Shown: positions 37,947 through 47,049, counted from the stretch's first letter. The stretch is DNA of 64,000 nucleotides from Pseudothauera rhizosphaerae (GCF_004801305.1 NZ_SSOD01000002.1:186001-250000); one strand, 5' to 3'. Made by a program: numbers and translations. Notes: generated by a model not told the origin, from the sequence alone.

Positions 37947-40900
37947 TCAGGCACGTACGCAGCGCCGCAACTCCCACTGCTTCACCAGCGCGTACAGCGC
38001 CGGAATCACCGCCAGCGTCAGCACCGTGGACGACACCATGCCGCCCACCATGGGCGCGGCGATGCGGCTCATGACCTCCGCACCCGTGCCGCTGCTCCAC
38101 ATGATGGGCAGCAGACCCGCCATGATCGCCACCACGGTCATCATCTTGGGCCGCACGCGCTCCACCGCGCCTTCCATGATGGCCTCGTAAAGGTCGGCGA
38201 CGCCGGCCTCGCGGCCCTCGGCCTGCCGCCGGGCGCAGACCGCCTTCCACGCGTGGTCCAGGTAGATCAGCATGATCACGCCCGTTTCGGCCGCCACGCC
38301 GGCCAGGGCGATGAAGCCCACCGCCACGGCCACGCTCATCTGGTAGTCCAGCCACCACATCAGCCACACCCCGCCCACCAGCGCGAAGGGCACCGAGAGC
38401 ATGACGATCAGGGTTTCGGTGAGCCGCCGGAAGTTCAGGTAGAGCAGCACGAAGATCAGCGCCAGGGTCAGGGGCACCACGATGGCCATGCGCGCCTTCG
38501 CCCGCTCCATGTTCTCGAACTGGCCGCTCCAGGTGGCGTAGTAGCCCGGCGGGAAGCTCACCCGTTCGGCCACGGCCTGCTGGGCGCGCTTGACGAAGGC
38601 GCCGATGTCGGCCTCGCGCGTATCCACGTACACGTAGGCGGCGAGCAGCGCGTTCTCGGTGCGGATGCCGGGCGCGCCGCGGGTCAGCCGCACCTCGGCG
38701 AGCTGGCCCAGGGGGATGGGGCCGTTCATCGTCGGCACCAGGACTTCCGCGCCCAGGCGCTGCGGGTCCTCGCGCAGGGCACGCGGGTAGCGCACGCTGA
38801 CGTTGTAGCGCTCCAGCCCTTCCACCGTGGTGGTCACCATGTCGCCGCCCAGGGCGGTACTGATGACCTCCTGCAGCATGTCCACGCTGAGGCCGTAGCG
38901 CGCGAGCTGGTCGCGGCGCGGCTCGATGTCCACGTAGTAGCCGCCGGCCACGCGCTCGGCGTAGGCGCTGCTGGTGCCGGGCACCGCGCGCACGGCGGCC
39001 TCCACCTCTCCGGCCACCTTCTCCAGCGTCTCCAGGTCCTTGCCGAACACCTTCACGCCCACCGGCGTGCGGATGCCGGTGGACAGCATGTCGATGCGCG
39101 CCTTGATGGGCATGGTCCAGGAGTTGGCCAGGCCGGGGAACTTGAGCGCCGCGTCCATCTCGGCGATGAGCTTGTCCACCGTCATGCCGGGCCGCCATTC
39201 GCTTTGCAGCCTGAGGTTGATGACGGTCTCGAACATCTCCAGCGGCGCCGGGTCGGTAGCGGTGTTGGCGCGCCCGGCCTTGCCGTACACCGATTCGACC
39301 TCGGGGAAGGTCTTGATGATGCGGTTGGTGGTGGCGAGCAGCCGCCCGGCCTCGGTCACCGACATGCCGGGCAGCGCCGCGGGCATATAGAAGATGGAAC
39401 CTTCGTTCAGCGTAGGCATGAACTCGCTGCCGAGCTGGCGCGCGGGCACCACCGTGAGCGCCAGCGCCGCCAGCGCCGCCAGCAGAGTGGGCAGCTTGAA
39501 ACGCAGCACGCCGCGGATGATGGGTCGGTAAGCCCAGATCAGGAAGCGGTTAACCGGGTTCTTCTGCTCGGGCATGATCCGCCCGCGCACGAAGAACAGC
39601 ATCAGCACCGGCACCAGGGTCACGGAAAGCAGCGCCGCGCCGGCCATGGCGAAGGTCTTGGTGAAGGCCAGCGGGCTGAAGAGCCGCCCCTCCTGCCCTT
39701 CCAGCGTGAACACCGGCAGGAAGGACACGGTGATGATCAGCAGCGAGAAGAACAGCGCCGGGCCGACCTCCTGGCAGGCGCGGATCATCGCCAACCCGCG
39801 CTCGCGCTGCGTGGCCTCATCCGGCAGGTGCTCCAGGCGCTTGTGGGCGTTCTCGATCATCACGATGGCCGCGTCCACCATGGCGCCGATGGCGATGGCG
39901 ATGCCGCCCAGGCTCATGATGTTGCTGCCCAGTCCTAGGGCGCGCATGGCGATGAAGGCGAAGAGGATGCCCAGCGGCAGGGTGATGATCGCCACCAGGG
40001 CGCTCCTCACGTGCAGCAGGAAGACCACGCACACCGCGGCGACGATCAGGCTTTCCTCCAGCAGCGTCCATTGCAGGTTGTCGATGGCGCGTTCGATCAG
40101 TGCGGAACGGTCGTACACCGGCACGATCTCCGCGCCTTCCGGCAGGCCGGGGGCGATCTCGGCGATCTTCTCCTTGACGCTGCGGATCACGTCCAGCGCG
40201 TTCTGGCCGAAGCGCGCCATGACGATACCGGAGGCCACCTCGCCCTCGCCGTTGAGTTCGGCCAGCCCGCGCCGCTCGGCCGGCACCAGTTCCACGCGGC
40301 CCACGTCCGCAATGCGCACCGGCGTGCCGCCCTCGCTCTTCAGCACCAGGTCCTCGATGTCCTCCACGCCGCGCAGGTAGCCGCGGCCCCGCACCATGTA
40401 CTCCCGCTCGGCCAGTTCGATGACCCGGCCGCCCACGTCCCGGTTGGATTCGCGGATGACCCGCCCCACCTCGTCCAGCGGAATGCCGAAGCCGGCGAGC
40501 CGGTAGGGGTCCACGGTGACCTGGTACTCCCGCACGAAGCCGCCGATGCTCGCCACCTCGGACACGCCCTCCGCCTTGGTGAGCTGGTAGCGCACGTACC
40601 AGTCCTGCAGGCTGCGGGTGTCGGCCAGCGACAGGCCGCGCCCGGTGACGGCGTACTGGTACACCCAGCCCACGCCGGTGGCGTCCGGCCCGATCTGCGG
40701 CGCCACGCCCTGGGGCAGGCGCCCGGCGACGGCGCTGAGGTATTCGAGCACACGGGAGCGCGCCCAGTAGATGTCGGTGCCGTCCTCGAAGATCACATAC
40801 ACGTAGGACGCGCCGAACATGGAGAAGCCCCGCACCACCTTGGCCCGCGGCACCGCCAGCATGGCCGTGGCGAGGGGATAGGTGACCTGGTCCTCCACCA

Positions 40901-41126
40901 CCTGCGGCGCCTGGCCGGGGTAGTCGGTGTAGACGATGACCTGCACGTCGGACAGGTCCGGCAGCGCATCCAGCGGCGTCTTGTGCACCGCGTACAGGCC
41001 GCCGCCGATCAGGAACAGGGTGGCCAGCAGCACCAGGAAGACGTTGCGCGCCGACCACTCGATGAGGCGGTCGAGCAGGCCGACGTGCGCCGGGGCGACA
41101 TCGGGGACGTTCATGTCAGTGCCCAT
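37947..41126 (-). CDS. cusA: CusA/CzcA-type heavy-metal RND efflux pump
   Basis: A 1059-residue inner-membrane proton-driven pump of the HME-RND family. It begins with a cytoplasmic tail and TM1 (WSARNVFLVLLATLFLIGGG), then a large periplasmic loop and TM2-7, including the GAMVDAAIVMIENAHKRLE segment of TM4. A second periplasmic loop follows and a C-terminal helix block with GFIALAGVAAETGVIML. The Met pair used for Cu/Ag in E. coli CusA needs alignment, but the CusF and CopA neighbours favour monovalent copper/silver. The ATG at 41124-41126 overlaps the cusB end; an ATG at 41114 is an alternative. Confidence 0.93.
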   Translation of the reverse strand: MGTDMNVPDVAPAHVGLLDRLIEWSARNVFLVLLATLFLIGGGLYAVHKTPLDALPDLSDVQVIVYTDYPGQAPQVVEDQVTYPLATAMLAVPRAKVVRGFSMFGASYVYVIFEDGTDIYWARSRVLEYLSAVAGRLPQGVAPQIGPDATGVGWVYQYAVTGRGLSLADTRSLQDWYVRYQLTKAEGVSEVASIGGFVREYQVTVDPYRLAGFGIPLDEVGRVIRESNRDVGGRVIELAEREYMVRGRGYLRGVEDIEDLVLKSEGGTPVRIADVGRVELVPAERRGLAELNGEGEVASGIVMARFGQNALDVIRSVKEKIAEIAPGLPEGAEIVPVYDRSALIERAIDNLQWTLLEESLIVAAVCVVFLLHVRSALVAIITLPLGILFAFIAMRALGLGSNIMSLGGIAIAIGAMVDAAIVMIENAHKRLEHLPDEATQRERGLAMIRACQEVGPALFFSLLIITVSFLPVFTLEGQEGRLFSPLAFTKTFAMAGAALLSVTLVPVLMLFFVRGRIMPEQKNPVNRFLIWAYRPIIRGVLRFKLPTLLAALAALALTVVPARQLGSEFMPTLNEGSIFYMPAALPGMSVTEAGRLLATTNRIIKTFPEVESVYGKAGRANTATDPAPLEMFETVINLRLQSEWRPGMTVDKLIAEMDAALKFPGLANSWTMPIKARIDMLSTGIRTPVGVKVFGKDLETLEKVAGEVEAAVRAVPGTSSAYAERVAGGYYVDIEPRRDQLARYGLSVDMLQEVISTALGGDMVTTTVEGLERYNVSVRYPRALREDPQRLGAEVLVPTMNGPIPLGQLAEVRLTRGAPGIRTENALLAAYVYVDTREADIGAFVKRAQQAVAERVSFPPGYYATWSGQFENMERAKARMAIVVPLTLALIFVLLYLNFRRLTETLIVMLSVPFALVGGVWLMWWLDYQMSVAVAVGFIALAGVAAETGVIMLIYLDHAWKAVCARRQAEGREAGVADLYEAIMEGAVERVRPKMMTVVAIMAGLLPIMWSSGTGAEVMSRIAAPMVGGMVSSTVLTLAVIPALYALVKQWELRRCVRA

Positions 41127-42621
41127 GGTGTCCGTCCGGCTCGGCGCGCTCGATGCGGGTGACGACGAATTCGCCGGGGGCGCGCTGCTCGAACTCGAAG
41201 CGGACCGGCGTGCCCGGCGCCAGGCCCTCGATCAGCCCGGGGGCCGCCAGGCCGAAATCCATGGTCATCGCCGGCCATTGCAGCGCAGGGATTTCGCCAT
41301 GGCTCAGGGTCACGCTGCCCGCCGCGGCGTCGTAGGCTTCGAAACTGCCCGCCGCCCCGTAGCGTTCGGCCGCCGCCTCTTCCGCGTCGCCCAGATTGGA
41401 CAGCGCGGCCTTGAGCCGGCTCTCCGAATCGATCAGGAAGTTGGCCGACACCACCACGCGTTCGCCCTCGGCGAGGCCCTCCAGCACTTCGACGAATTCC
41501 CGGCCGCGCTCACCCAGGCGCACCGCCTGCGGTTTGAAGCGGCCTTCACCGAGGGCGACCAGCACCACCTGACGGTCGCCGTCATCGATCACCGCGGAGG
41601 TTGGCACGGTCAGGCGGGCCCCACCGCCGCCGGCCAGTTCCACCTGGGCGAACATGCCCGGGCGCAGCAGGCCGTCCCGGTTGTCCAGTTCCAGGCGCAC
41701 CGGCGTGCTGCGCGTGGCGGCGTTCAGGGTCGGGTAGAGATAGGCCACCTTGGCCTCGAAGCGCCGCCCGGGGAAGGCGTCCAGCGTCACGCTGGCTTGC
41801 TGGCCGACTTCGACACGCCCCAGATCGTGCTCGAAGACCTCGGCGATGACCCACACCCGCGACAGATCGGCGATGCGGAAGAGCGCTTCGCCGGGCATGA
41901 AGCGCGCGCCCTGCACGGCGTTCTTCTCCAGCACCACCCCGTCGGCGGGGGCGTGGAAGGTCTGGCGCGCCGCGCCCTGCCCCGCTACTTCCAGGTTGCG
42001 CAAGCGTGCCCGCGTGGCCTCGGCCAGGCGCTGCGCGGCCTCGCCGGCCACCGGGTCGCTCGCGGCGCTGTCGCGTTGCAGGCGTTCGGCGATGCGCAGT
42101 TCGTCCCCCGCCGATTGCAGGTCTGGGCTGTAGACGGTGAACAAGGGCTGGCCGCGACGCACCGGATCGCCCACCGCGCTGACATGCAGGCGTTCGATCC
42201 AGCCTTCGAAGCGCGGCGCGATGACCACCTGCGCCCGCTCGTCCACCTCCACGCGCCCGCTCGCGCGTAGCGCCGCGTCGAGCGGGCGCAACCCGGCCAG
42301 CACGGTCTTGACCCCCAGGGTCTGCACGCGTGCCGGGCTGACGGCCACCACGCCTTCGTCCGTCGGCCGGTCGTCCGCATAGACGGGGATGTAGTCCATG
42401 CCCATGGAGTCCTTCTTGGGCACCGGCGAGGTGTCCGGCAGGCCCATGGGATTGCGGTAGTAGAGGATCTGGCGCCCGCTGCCGGGGGCCTGCGCCGCGG
42501 GCGTGCCGCGCTCCGCCTCGCCGCCGGCCGGCGCACCGTGGCGCGTCCCCGCCCAGTAGCCCGCGCCGAGGGCGAGCGCCACGGCCGTTGCCACGACGAT
42601 CAGTCGAATACCGGAAGTCAC
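41116..42621 (-). CDS. cusB: CusB-type periplasmic adaptor with HMBD and CusF-like domains
   Basis: A 501-residue membrane-fusion protein bridging CusA and CusC. The start is GTG at 42619-42621, overlapping the cusC stop as GTGA. An N-terminal membrane anchor (LIVVATAVALALGAGYWAG) precedes a heavy-metal-binding domain (about 46-78, YYRNPMGLPDTSPVPKKDSM). The barrel-sandwich and alpha-hairpin follow (about 90-420). The last about 80 residues (GSFEAYDAAAGSVTLSHGEI ... PALQWPAMTMDF) resemble CusF, with the Trp and two Met used for Cu(I)/Ag(I). It therefore carries its own metallochaperone module in addition to the separate cusF. Confidence 0.92.
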   Translation of the reverse strand: MTSGIRLIVVATAVALALGAGYWAGTRHGAPAGGEAERGTPAAQAPGSGRQILYYRNPMGLPDTSPVPKKDSMGMDYIPVYADDRPTDEGVVAVSPARVQTLGVKTVLAGLRPLDAALRASGRVEVDERAQVVIAPRFEGWIERLHVSAVGDPVRRGQPLFTVYSPDLQSAGDELRIAERLQRDSAASDPVAGEAAQRLAEATRARLRNLEVAGQGAARQTFHAPADGVVLEKNAVQGARFMPGEALFRIADLSRVWVIAEVFEHDLGRVEVGQQASVTLDAFPGRRFEAKVAYLYPTLNAATRSTPVRLELDNRDGLLRPGMFAQVELAGGGGARLTVPTSAVIDDGDRQVVLVALGEGRFKPQAVRLGERGREFVEVLEGLAEGERVVVSANFLIDSESRLKAALSNLGDAEEAAAERYGAAGSFEAYDAAAGSVTLSHGEIPALQWPAMTMDFGLAAPGLIEGLAPGTPVRFEFEQRAPGEFVVTRIERAEPDGHHGH

Positions 42622-43883
42622 TTGGTTTCCCCCGCGAGTTTTTCCATGTCGTTCAAGGCCATGCGGGCGTCCACCTCCGCGCCGAGCAGGGCCGTGCGGG
42701 CTTCGATCCACTGGCGCTCGGCTTCGAGCACGCCGTCGAAATCCGCCCGTCCGCCGGCGAAGGCTGCCCGCGTGGCATCCCGCGTCGCCTCGGCCTGGGG
42801 CAGCAACGTGCCGCGCAGCAGGCGCAGGCTCTCCAGGCCGCTGGCGTAGGCCGCCCAGGCCGCGCCCAGTTCGGCGGCCACGCGGTTCGCCACCGCGGCG
42901 CGGCGCGCGTCCGCCGCGCTCAGCATGTATTCGGCCTCCCGCTCCTGCGCCCGCCGGCTGCCCTGCTGCAGCGGGATCATGACCTCGAACATCAGATCCC
43001 AGGACGCCTTGCCCTCGTCAGGGCGGTTGTGGGTGAAGCCGACGCTGAAGTCCGGGTAGCGCTCGCGGTAGGTCTGCTCGCGCTGGGCGCGCGCCACGTC
43101 CACGCCCAGCGTTTCGGTGAGCACGCCCGGGTTGCGCTGCCGGGCCCGCTCCACCAGTTCGGCGAAATCCAGTCTCTCCGGCAGGGTTGGCGGATCGGCC
43201 GGTTCGGCCAGCGCGGCATCCGGCACGCGGGCCAGCAGGCCGTTGAGGGCGGTGGCCAGCCCCTTGCGGCGCTGCTCCGCGGCCAGCAGCGCGATGCGCT
43301 GGGCGGTGATCTCCCGCTGCGCCCGCAGCACGGCCTGCTGCGGCAGTTGCCCGAGCCGGTAGCGGCTCAATGCGGTCTCCTCCAGCCCCTGCAGTACCAG
43401 GAGCGCATCCCGCTGCAGGCCCAGTTCCCGGTCTGCCCCGTAATAGCGCAGCCAAGCCGCACCGATTTCGGCCGACAGTTCGGACCAGGCCGTCTCCCGC
43501 TGCGCATCCGCCTGCCCGGCACGGGCTTCCGCGGCCTGCCGGGCCAGGTCGCGCTTGCCCCAGCCGGGCAGCGGCTGGATGACGCGGTAGCGCGTCTCGC
43601 CCACCTGGCCGGGCAGCAGCGAAGTCGAACGCCCGTTCATGGTGTTGGTGAAGTCCATCAGCTCCACCTGGAAGCGCGGATCGGGCAGTGCCCCGGCGGC
43701 ATCCACGCGCGCCTGGGCGGCGCCGGCTTCCAGAGTGCTGGCGGCGAAGTCCGGGTTGCGGCTGCGGGCGTAGTCGAGCAGGCCGGCGACGCTGGCGCCC
43801 AGCGCTGCCCCGTCCGCCTGCGCGGCGGGCGAAGACGCCAGCACGGCGGCCAGCAGGGCGAAACGGAGGATGGAAGTCTTCAC
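42618..43883 (-). CDS. cusC: CusC/TolC-family outer-membrane channel
   Basis: A 421-residue outer-membrane efflux protein with a Sec signal peptide (about 1-22, LRFALLAAVLASSPAAQA). Two TolC-type repeats of about 200 residues each are rich in Ala, Gln, Arg and Glu and alternate coiled-coil helices (GYARSRNPDF-like start, RYRLGQLPQQAVLRAQREIT). It does not show a lipobox, unlike E. coli CusC. It is encoded between cusF and cusB (GTGA overlap) in a cusFCBA operon. Confidence 0.9.
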   Translation of the reverse strand: MKTSILRFALLAAVLASSPAAQADGAALGASVAGLLDYARSRNPDFAASTLEAGAAQARVDAAGALPDPRFQVELMDFTNTMNGRSTSLLPGQVGETRYRVIQPLPGWGKRDLARQAAEARAGQADAQRETAWSELSAEIGAAWLRYYGADRELGLQRDALLVLQGLEETALSRYRLGQLPQQAVLRAQREITAQRIALLAAEQRRKGLATALNGLLARVPDAALAEPADPPTLPERLDFAELVERARQRNPGVLTETLGVDVARAQREQTYRERYPDFSVGFTHNRPDEGKASWDLMFEVMIPLQQGSRRAQEREAEYMLSAADARRAAVANRVAAELGAAWAAYASGLESLRLLRGTLLPQAEATRDATRAAFAGGRADFDGVLEAERQWIEARTALLGAEVDARMALNDMEKLAGETK

Positions 43884-43911
43884 AGCGAGCAGTCCGGCCG
43901 CGGGAGCATGG

Positions 43912-44256
43912 TCAGGGCTGAACTTCCAGCACCGTGACGGTAAACGTCCCGCCCACCTTCTCGGCCACGAAGCGCACTTTGTCGCCGCTCTTCACGCCGT
44001 CGAGCAGCGCCGGATCGGCAGCCACGAACACCATGGTCATGGGCGGCATGCCCAGGTTTTCCAGCGGACCGTGCTGGATGGTGAGCTTGCCGGCGGCGGC
44101 ATCCACCTTGCGCACGGTGCCTGCGGAGCGGGCACCGGCGGTCGCGGCGGCGGGGCCGTGATCGTGGCTGTGACTTCCATGCCCTTCGGCGGCATGGAGC
44201 GGCGGCAGGATGGCGAAGCCGAGGGCAACGGCGAGCAGGGCGGCAGATGCTTTCAT
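43912..44256 (-). CDS. cusF: CusF-like periplasmic copper-binding protein
   Basis: A 114-residue periplasmic metallochaperone. A signal peptide (about 1-22, ALLAVALGFAILPPLHA) is followed by a His-rich tail (EGHGSHSHDHGP) and a CusF fold with GTVRKVDAAAGKLTIQHGPL, then MPPMTMVF. The usual CusF Trp seems to be replaced by Met/Pro in the LGMPPMTM segment, where the Met residues would bind Cu(I)/Ag(I). It is first in cusFCBA, 28 nt before cusC, and divergent from cusR with the CopR-type box between them. Confidence 0.92.
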   Translation of the reverse strand: MKASAALLAVALGFAILPPLHAAEGHGSHSHDHGPAAATAGARSAGTVRKVDAAAGKLTIQHGPLENLGMPPMTMVFVAADPALLDGVKSGDKVRFVAEKVGGTFTVTVLEVQP

Positions 44257-44329
44257 GGCGTTTTTCCGGAGCGGGGAGTGGATGCGGCGGAGTATGGCGG
44301 GCCGGCGCCGTCGCCAGCCTGACCGGCGC

Positions 44330-44345
44330 ATTACATCTTTGTAAT
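44330..44345. promoter_or_regulatory. CopR/CusR-type box between cusF and cusR
   Basis: ATTACATCTTTGTAAT: ATTACA and TGTAAT are perfect inverted arms around TCTT, 41 nt before the cusR ATG and 74 nt before cusF. It fits the ATKACA-N4-TGTMAT form shared with the box at 36591-36606. One such site could serve both divergent promoters. Confidence 0.7.
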
Positions 44346-44385
44346 CCGCGTGCCCGCGGGCCGCGGCGCGGGCACAATGCGGGCC

Positions 44386-45066
44386 ATGAAGATCCTCATC
44401 GTCGAAGACGAACCCAAGACCGGCGACTACCTGCGCCAGGGCCTCGCCGAGGCGGGCTTCGTCGTGGATCTCGCCCGCGACGGGCTGGACGGCCTGCATC
44501 TGGCGCTGGGCGGCGAGTACGACCTGATCGTGCTTGACGTGATGCTGCCCTCCCTGGACGGGTGGGGCATCCTGCAGACCCTTCGGCGCGGCGGGCGCGA
44601 GACACCGGTACTCTTCCTCACCGCCCGCGACCAGGTGGAAGACCGCGTGCGGGGCCTGGAACTGGGGGCGGACGACTACCTGGTCAAGCCCTTCGCCTTC
44701 TCCGAACTCCTCGCCCGCGTGCGCACCCTGCTGCGCCGCGGCCGGGCGCGGGAACCGGAGGTGCTGCGCGCGGCCGATCTGGAACTGGACCTGCTGCGCC
44801 GCCGCGTCACCCGCGCCGGCCAGCGCATCGACCTCACGGCCAAGGAATTCGCCCTGCTGGAACTGCTGCTGCGCCGCCAGGGCGAGGTGTTGCCGCGCTC
44901 GCTGATCGCCTCCCAGGTGTGGGACATGAACTTCGACAGCGACACCAACGTCATCGAAGTAGCCGTGCGGCGGCTGCGCGCCAAGGTGGACGAACCCTTC
45001 GAGCCCAAGCTGATCCACACCGTGCGCGGCATGGGCTACGTGCTGGAAACGCCGGAGGCCGGCTGA
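44386..45066 (+). CDS. cusR: CusR/CopR-type copper response regulator
   Basis: A 226-residue OmpR-family regulator. The receiver domain begins [20 protein letters not shown], with the acceptor Asp in [14 protein letters not shown], and the switch Lys in [15 protein letters not shown]. The winged-helix DNA-binding domain has [19 protein letters not shown] and the recognition region [17 protein letters not shown]. The stop is followed directly by cusS. The ATG at 44386 is used; upstream in-frame codons lack conserved sequence. Confidence 0.95.
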   Translation: MKILIVEDEPKTGDYLRQGLAEAGFVVDLARDGLDGLHLALGGEYDLIVLDVMLPSLDGWGILQTLRRGGRETPVLFLTARDQVEDRVRGLELGADDYLVKPFAFSELLARVRTLLRRGRAREPEVLRAADLELDLLRRRVTRAGQRIDLTAKEFALLELLLRRQGEVLPRSLIASQVWDMNFDSDTNVIEVAVRRLRAKVDEPFEPKLIHTVRGMGYVLETPEAG

Positions 45067-46458
45067 ATGGCACGCCCGGTGTCGCTCACCGCCCGCATCG
45101 CCCTGCTCTTCGCGCTGCTCACCGCGAGCCTGCTGATCGTGGTCGGCGCCGTGCTGGGGCGCGCGGTGGAGGCCCACTTCCGCGAGCTGGACCAGCACGA
45201 ACTCGCCGGCAAGCTCACGCTGATCCAGAACCTGCTGCAGGGCACGGGCGACCCCCGCTCCCTGGGCCAGCGCCTGGACGACGCCTTCGTCGGCCACGAC
45301 CTGGTCGGCGTGCTGCTGCGCGACGCGGACGGCGCCATCGTGCACGCCATCCAGCCCGGCCATTTCCCGCCCGCCCAACTGGACGGCGCGGCCCTGCCTG
45401 CCGGTGCCGCGCTGTGGGAAAAGGACGGGCACCAGTACATCGGCCGCGAAACCTTCATGCCCCTGCCCGGCACCGCTCCGGACGCCGGTTTGCGGGTCGC
45501 GGTCGGGCTGGACATCTCCCACCACGCCCACTTCCTGGAGCAGGTGCGCAACCGCCTGTGGCTGGGCATCTCCCTGGCCGCGGTGGTGGCCGCCCTGTTC
45601 GGCTGGCTGGCGGCCTACAAGGGGCTGGCGCCCCTGCGCCGGGTCACCGCCACCGCCCGCCGGCTGTCCGCCGAACAGCTCGGCGAACGGCTCGCAGAGC
45701 AGGACGCGCCCGCGGAAGTGCGCGAACTGGCCGACGCCCTCAACGGCATGTTCGACCGCCTGGAAGCCTCCTTCCGCCGCCTGGCGGACTTCTCCGCGGA
45801 CATCGCCCACGAGCTGCGCACGCCCGTCTCCAACCTGATGACCCAGACCCAGGTCGCCCTCTCCCGCGCCCGCAGCGCCGACGAGTACCGGGACATCCTG
45901 GCCTCCAACATGGAGGAATACGAGCGCATCGCCCGCATGGTGAGCGACATGCTCTTCCTCGCCCAGGCCGAGAACGGCCGCCTGCCGCGCCCGGTGGAGA
46001 CCGTGGAACTGGCTGCGGAAGCCCGGGCACTCGCCGAGTTCTACGAGGCGCTGGCCGACGAGAAGGAAGTCGCCATCGCGGTGGAAGGCGAGGCGGCCGT
46101 GACCGGCGACCGCCTGATGCTGCGCCGGGCGCTGGCCAACCTGCTGTCGAACGCCCTGCGCCACGCGGAGGCCGGCAGCACGGTGGACATCGCCATCGCC
46201 CATGGCGAAGCAGATGCCACGCTGACCGTGGGCAACCGCGGCGAAACCATCCCGCCGGAACAGTTGTCGCAGATTTTCGACCGCTTCCACCGCGCCACCA
46301 CCGCACGCCGGCAGCACGGCGAAGGTGCCGGGCTGGGCCTGGCGATCACGCGCTCGATCGTGGAACTGCACGGCGGCACGGTAGACGTGTCGTCAGCCGA
46401 CGGGTTCACCGCCTTCCGCCTGCGCCTGCCGCTGGCCCGCACTACGGAATCCCGCTGA
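45067..46458 (+). CDS. cusS: CusS/CopS-type heavy-metal sensor histidine kinase
   Basis: A 463-residue inner-membrane kinase. TM1 (about 8-30), a periplasmic sensor loop (about 31-155) and TM2 (about 158-178) lead to a HAMP linker. HisKA has phosphoacceptor His in FSADIAHELRTPVSNLMTQT. The HATPase domain shows LMLRRALANLLSNALRHAEA and GAGLGLAITRSIVELHGG. The class recognises periplasmic Cu(I)/Ag(I). The ATG begins 1 nt after the cusR stop with GGAGG 8 nt upstream, so the pair is a single operon. Confidence 0.94.
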   Translation: MARPVSLTARIALLFALLTASLLIVVGAVLGRAVEAHFRELDQHELAGKLTLIQNLLQGTGDPRSLGQRLDDAFVGHDLVGVLLRDADGAIVHAIQPGHFPPAQLDGAALPAGAALWEKDGHQYIGRETFMPLPGTAPDAGLRVAVGLDISHHAHFLEQVRNRLWLGISLAAVVAALFGWLAAYKGLAPLRRVTATARRLSAEQLGERLAEQDAPAEVRELADALNGMFDRLEASFRRLADFSADIAHELRTPVSNLMTQTQVALSRARSADEYRDILASNMEEYERIARMVSDMLFLAQAENGRLPRPVETVELAAEARALAEFYEALADEKEVAIAVEGEAAVTGDRLMLRRALANLLSNALRHAEAGSTVDIAIAHGEADATLTVGNRGETIPPEQLSQIFDRFHRATTARRQHGEGAGLGLAITRSIVELHGGTVDVSSADGFTAFRLRLPLARTTESR

Positions 46459-46478
46459 CTCAACCCCAGGAGCCTCCC

Positions 46479-46928
46479 ATGCCTGTCCCATCCCTGCCCC
46501 GCCTGCTCGCCGCCCTGGCCCTCGCCGCGGCCGCCCTGCCGCCGGCCGTCGCCGCCGACGACGAAGTCACCATGTACAAGGACCCGAACTGCGGCTGTTG
46601 CGGCAAGTGGGCCGAGCACATGCGCACCCACGGCTTCAAGGTCAGGGAGGTCGCCACCCGGGAGATGGGCGCGGTCAAGCGCCAGTCCGGCGTGCCTCAG
46701 GCGCTGGGCTCCTGCCACACCGCCCTGGTGGGCGGCTATGTCGTCGAAGGCCACGTGCCAGCCGCGGACGTGAAGCGCCTGCTCGCAGACAAGCCCGCCG
46801 TGACGGGGCTTTCCGCTCCCGGCATGCCCCAGGGGTCGCCCGGCATGGAAGGCCCCTTCCCGGCCGACCGCTACGACGTGGTGAGCTTCGACCGCCAGGG
46901 CCGGACCGCGGTGTTCGCCAGCCACTGA
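46479..46928 (+). CDS. DUF411 metal-binding protein
   Basis: A 149-residue secreted protein. It has a signal peptide (about 1-25, ending PAVAAD) and the metal-binding DPNCGCCGKWAEHMRTHGF motif (CGCC). The rest of the DUF411 fold includes QSGVPQALGSCHTALVGGYV and VEGHVPAADVKRLL. A roughly 40-residue Met/Gly tail (APGMPQGSPGMEGP) follows. DUF411 proteins bind Cu and sit in copper or silver loci. It lies 20 nt after cusS with AGGAG before the ATG, so it may be cotranscribed with cusRS. It ends before a hairpin terminator. Confidence 0.9.
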   Translation: MPVPSLPRLLAALALAAAALPPAVAADDEVTMYKDPNCGCCGKWAEHMRTHGFKVREVATREMGAVKRQSGVPQALGSCHTALVGGYVVEGHVPAADVKRLLADKPAVTGLSAPGMPQGSPGMEGPFPADRYDVVSFDRQGRTAVFASH

Positions 46929-46950
46929 AAGGCCGGCCGGCACCGGAAAA

Positions 46951-46985
46951 CGAAACGGGCACCCGAAGGTGCCCGTTTCGTTGTG
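46951..46985. terminator. Bidirectional hairpin terminator
   Basis: A perfect 13-bp stem (46951-46963 with 46968-46980, loop CGAA) lies 22 nt after the DUF411 stop and 8 nt from the tRNA fragment. The GTTTCGTTGT tail supplies the T-rich side for the plus strand; the AAAACG start does so for the minus strand. Confidence 0.8.
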
Positions 46986-46987
46986 TA

Positions 46988-47035
46988 TGGCGCGCCCGGA
47001 AGGATTCGAACCTCCTACCCCCTGGTTCGTAGCCA
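46988..47035 (-). tRNA. Truncated tRNA-Arg(ACG) 3' half; prophage attachment site
   Basis: On the minus strand this reads the anticodon arm TCTGG-CTACGAA-CCAGG (anticodon ACG), a variable loop, a T arm (GGAGG/CCTTC, loop TTCGAAT), the acceptor 3' strand CGGGCGC, discriminator G and CCA. The whole D arm and acceptor 5' strand are missing: upstream sequence is unrelated. It is therefore non-functional and best explained as the end of an integrated element (att). The intact tRNA should lie at the other end of the prophage, right of the window. Confidence 0.85.
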
Positions 47036-47049
47036 GACGCACCAGGGGG
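47018..47049. repeat. Inverted repeat spanning the att junction
   Basis: CCCCCTGGT (47018-47026) and ACCAGGGGG (47041-47049) are perfect 9-bp inverted arms with a 14-nt spacer. The left arm is in the tRNA fragment and the right arm is in phage DNA. It may be a core-binding site or a chance hairpin. Confidence 0.6.

Noticed and set aside
46988-47035. Functional tRNA-Arg gene
   Set aside because: The 5' half (acceptor strand and D arm) is missing, so it cannot fold; treated as an att fragment.
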